Source of the DNA: Sulfurovum sp.
GTDB taxonomy: Bacteria > Campylobacterota > Campylobacteria > Campylobacterales > Sulfurovaceae
Assembly: GCA_003978395.1 (NCBI GenBank)
Contig: QNZV01000009.1
Coordinates: 1-6,166 of the forward strand
DNA length: 6,166 nt
Reading direction: 5' to 3'
Position 1 is the stretch's first letter. The number at the start of each line of letters is the position of its first letter. The position numbers and the translations under genes were made by a program. Positions 5,089 through 6,166 of this stretch are shown piece by piece. The notes beneath the pieces are model-generated. The model was not told the origin of the DNA, made no database searches, and was given only the letters and a program-made list of their open reading frames with translations.

Positions 5089-6024
5089 ATGCTAAAAATA
5101 ATTTTTAAGACTTTACCCTTCCTATTTTTTATAGTAACTCTTTTTTCAGCGTGTTCTGTAAAAGTACCTGTAACATGGAAAGAGCGTATTCTTGATAAAA
5201 AAGTACAAAAGCTCTCTTTGGTCTATAGTGAGTATGGCAACAAAGATAATCCTACAATACTTTTTTTACATGGTTTTGGAGAGAATCGTCATACATGGCG
5301 TTTTTTAGTTCCTATATTAGCTATGAAGTATCATTTGATTATGGTTGATTTAAAAGGGTTTGGAGATTCGCCTAAAACTAACGATGACTACTACTCTGTT
5401 TATGACCAAGCCTATATCGTTAACGATTTTATAAAAGAACAAAAACTAAAAAATATTACATTGGTAGGTCGCTCCTTTGGTGGTGGAGTTGCATTGGTAG
5501 TAGCACTGCTTCAAGAGGATAAATTGATAGAAAAAAGAGTTGATAAACTCATTTTAATTGATACCATGTCCTATAATCAAAATTTACCTTCTATGTTAAG
5601 AGATTTAAAAACACCTATTTTAGGTTATTTGGGTATTCATCTTTTAAGTAATGACTATATGGCAAAAGAGGCGTATAGGTATGCTTTTTATAATAACGCT
5701 TTAATCCCCAAAAATAGTATTAAGTACAGCTCAATTTATCTCTCTTTCCCTTATGCGAAATATGCCTATTTAAAAACAGTAAATCAGCTTGTTCCTGATG
5801 ATATAAAGGATATAGAAAAAAGATTTTCAGAGATTACTCTACCTACTCTTATATTGTGGGGAAGAGAAGATGTTGCTATACGGGTAGATAAAGCCTATAG
5901 ACTCCACAGAGCGATAAAAAATAGCTCCCTAAAAGTTTTTCACCATGCAGGACATATGCTACAAGAGGAGATACCCAAACGTGTTAATCGTGAAATTATA
6001 AAATTTATGGAAGCGAATCAATAA
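5089..6024 (+). CDS. Alpha/beta hydrolase, predicted lipoprotein
   Basis: A 311-residue alpha/beta-fold hydrolase with a complete catalytic set: oxyanion-hole motif LFLHGFG (58-64), nucleophile elbow GRSFG with S129, acid D261 in LWGREDVAI, and base H289 in HHAGHML. The DLKGFGDS segment (87-94) is also typical of the epoxide hydrolase/esterase-like branch. The N-terminus MLKIIFK followed by a hydrophobic stretch and FSAC (19-22) is a lipoprotein signal; C22 would be lipidated and Ser follows, so it is probably exported and membrane-anchored. Substrate cannot be told from sequence; esterase/lipase-type activity is most likely. There is no ribosome binding site, and the only plausible start is ATG 5089 because the signal peptide begins there. 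The 3' end overlaps the minus-strand DUF2459-like gene by 20 bp. Confidence 0.9.
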   Translation: MLKIIFKTLPFLFFIVTLFSACSVKVPVTWKERILDKKVQKLSLVYSEYGNKDNPTILFLHGFGENRHTWRFLVPILAMKYHLIMVDLKGFGDSPKTNDDYYSVYDQAYIVNDFIKEQKLKNITLVGRSFGGGVALVVALLQEDKLIEKRVDKLILIDTMSYNQNLPSMLRDLKTPILGYLGIHLLSNDYMAKEAYRYAFYNNALIPKNSIKYSSIYLSFPYAKYAYLKTVNQLVPDDIKDIEKRFSEITLPTLILWGREDVAIRVDKAYRLHRAIKNSSLKVFHHAGHMLQEEIPKRVNREIIKFMEANQ

Positions 6025-6166
6025 TATTGGAGCTTAAGGGAGTCCAATAACTTATAGATACATTGGCTTCTCGTAATTGGTCTCCTGTCCATGTATTGCA
6101 AGTGTTAAATAGATTATATTTATAAATAGAAGGGTAGAATAAATCATCTCTTCCATATCCTTGATA
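6005..6166 (-). CDS. DUF2459-like protein, C-terminal fragment (5' end outside window)
   Basis: Reading the minus strand from the window edge gives 53 open codons ending at TAA (6007-6005). The fragment contains FYPSIYKYNLFNTCNTWTGD, then QLREANVSISYWTP. The FNTCNTWT motif followed by an L..A segment and WTP is what I recognise as the C-terminal signature of the DUF2459 (TIGR02117) family, membrane-associated or exported proteins of unknown function with conserved Cys, Asn and Trp. The N-terminus, any signal peptide and the promoter lie beyond 6166. It converges on the hydrolase gene with a 20-bp stop-to-stop overlap. Coding nature is well supported by the motif; family name is from memory of the motif. 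Confidence 0.7.
   Translation of the reverse strand, partial: YQGYGRDDLFYPSIYKYNLFNTCNTWTGDQLREANVSISYWTPLSSNIIDSLP

Noticed and set aside
6025..6049. TATTGGA...TCCAATA inverted repeat as hydrolase terminator
   Set aside because: The stem is 7 bp with an 11-base loop and no T-run, and it lies inside the minus-strand coding sequence.

Overview
The window is AT-rich, densely packed bacterial DNA. Short intergenic gaps, T-rich promoters with a good -10 but poor -35 box, and the gene content (a Phd/RelE-type pair, a short second NifU-like protein, DUF1835 and DUF2459 families) fit a free-living member of the Campylobacterota such as the Sulfurimonas/Sulfurovum group. That placement is inference from style and gene families; there is no rRNA or marker gene here.

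Region 1 (1-735) is the 3' end of a large repetitive secreted or surface protein. A 93-residue fibronectin type III (FN3) unit recurs with a 279-bp period, and the last 147 bp of the unit are identical in both visible copies. Directly after the last FN3 unit the frame is broken at a run of seven A's. The downstream frame encodes a C-terminal PPC-like beta domain that joins in register if the ribosome, or the gene, shifts by -1.

Region 2 (736-1793) is an accessory island: a type II toxin-antitoxin pair (Phd/YefM-like antitoxin, RelE/ParE-like toxin) behind a perfect-consensus sigma-70 promoter. It is flanked on both sides by palindromes sharing the same CTCGT...ACGC borders. The rest is non-coding or decayed.

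Region 3 (1794-4050) is a tight three-gene operon: a TrxR-fold FAD/NAD(P)H oxidoreductase without a redox CxxC, a NifU/IscU-like protein lacking several canonical cluster ligands, and a helical protein with possible ferritin-like metal-binding motifs. Together they suggest a redox/iron-handling module whose function I cannot name. This is the best candidate here for an undescribed system.

Region 4 (4051-6166) holds a minus-strand DUF1835 gene abutting the operon tail-to-tail with no gap. A divergent lipoprotein alpha/beta hydrolase follows, whose promoter lies so close to the ATG that its mRNA is probably leaderless. Last is the 3' end of a minus-strand DUF2459-like gene that overlaps the hydrolase stop by 20 bp.
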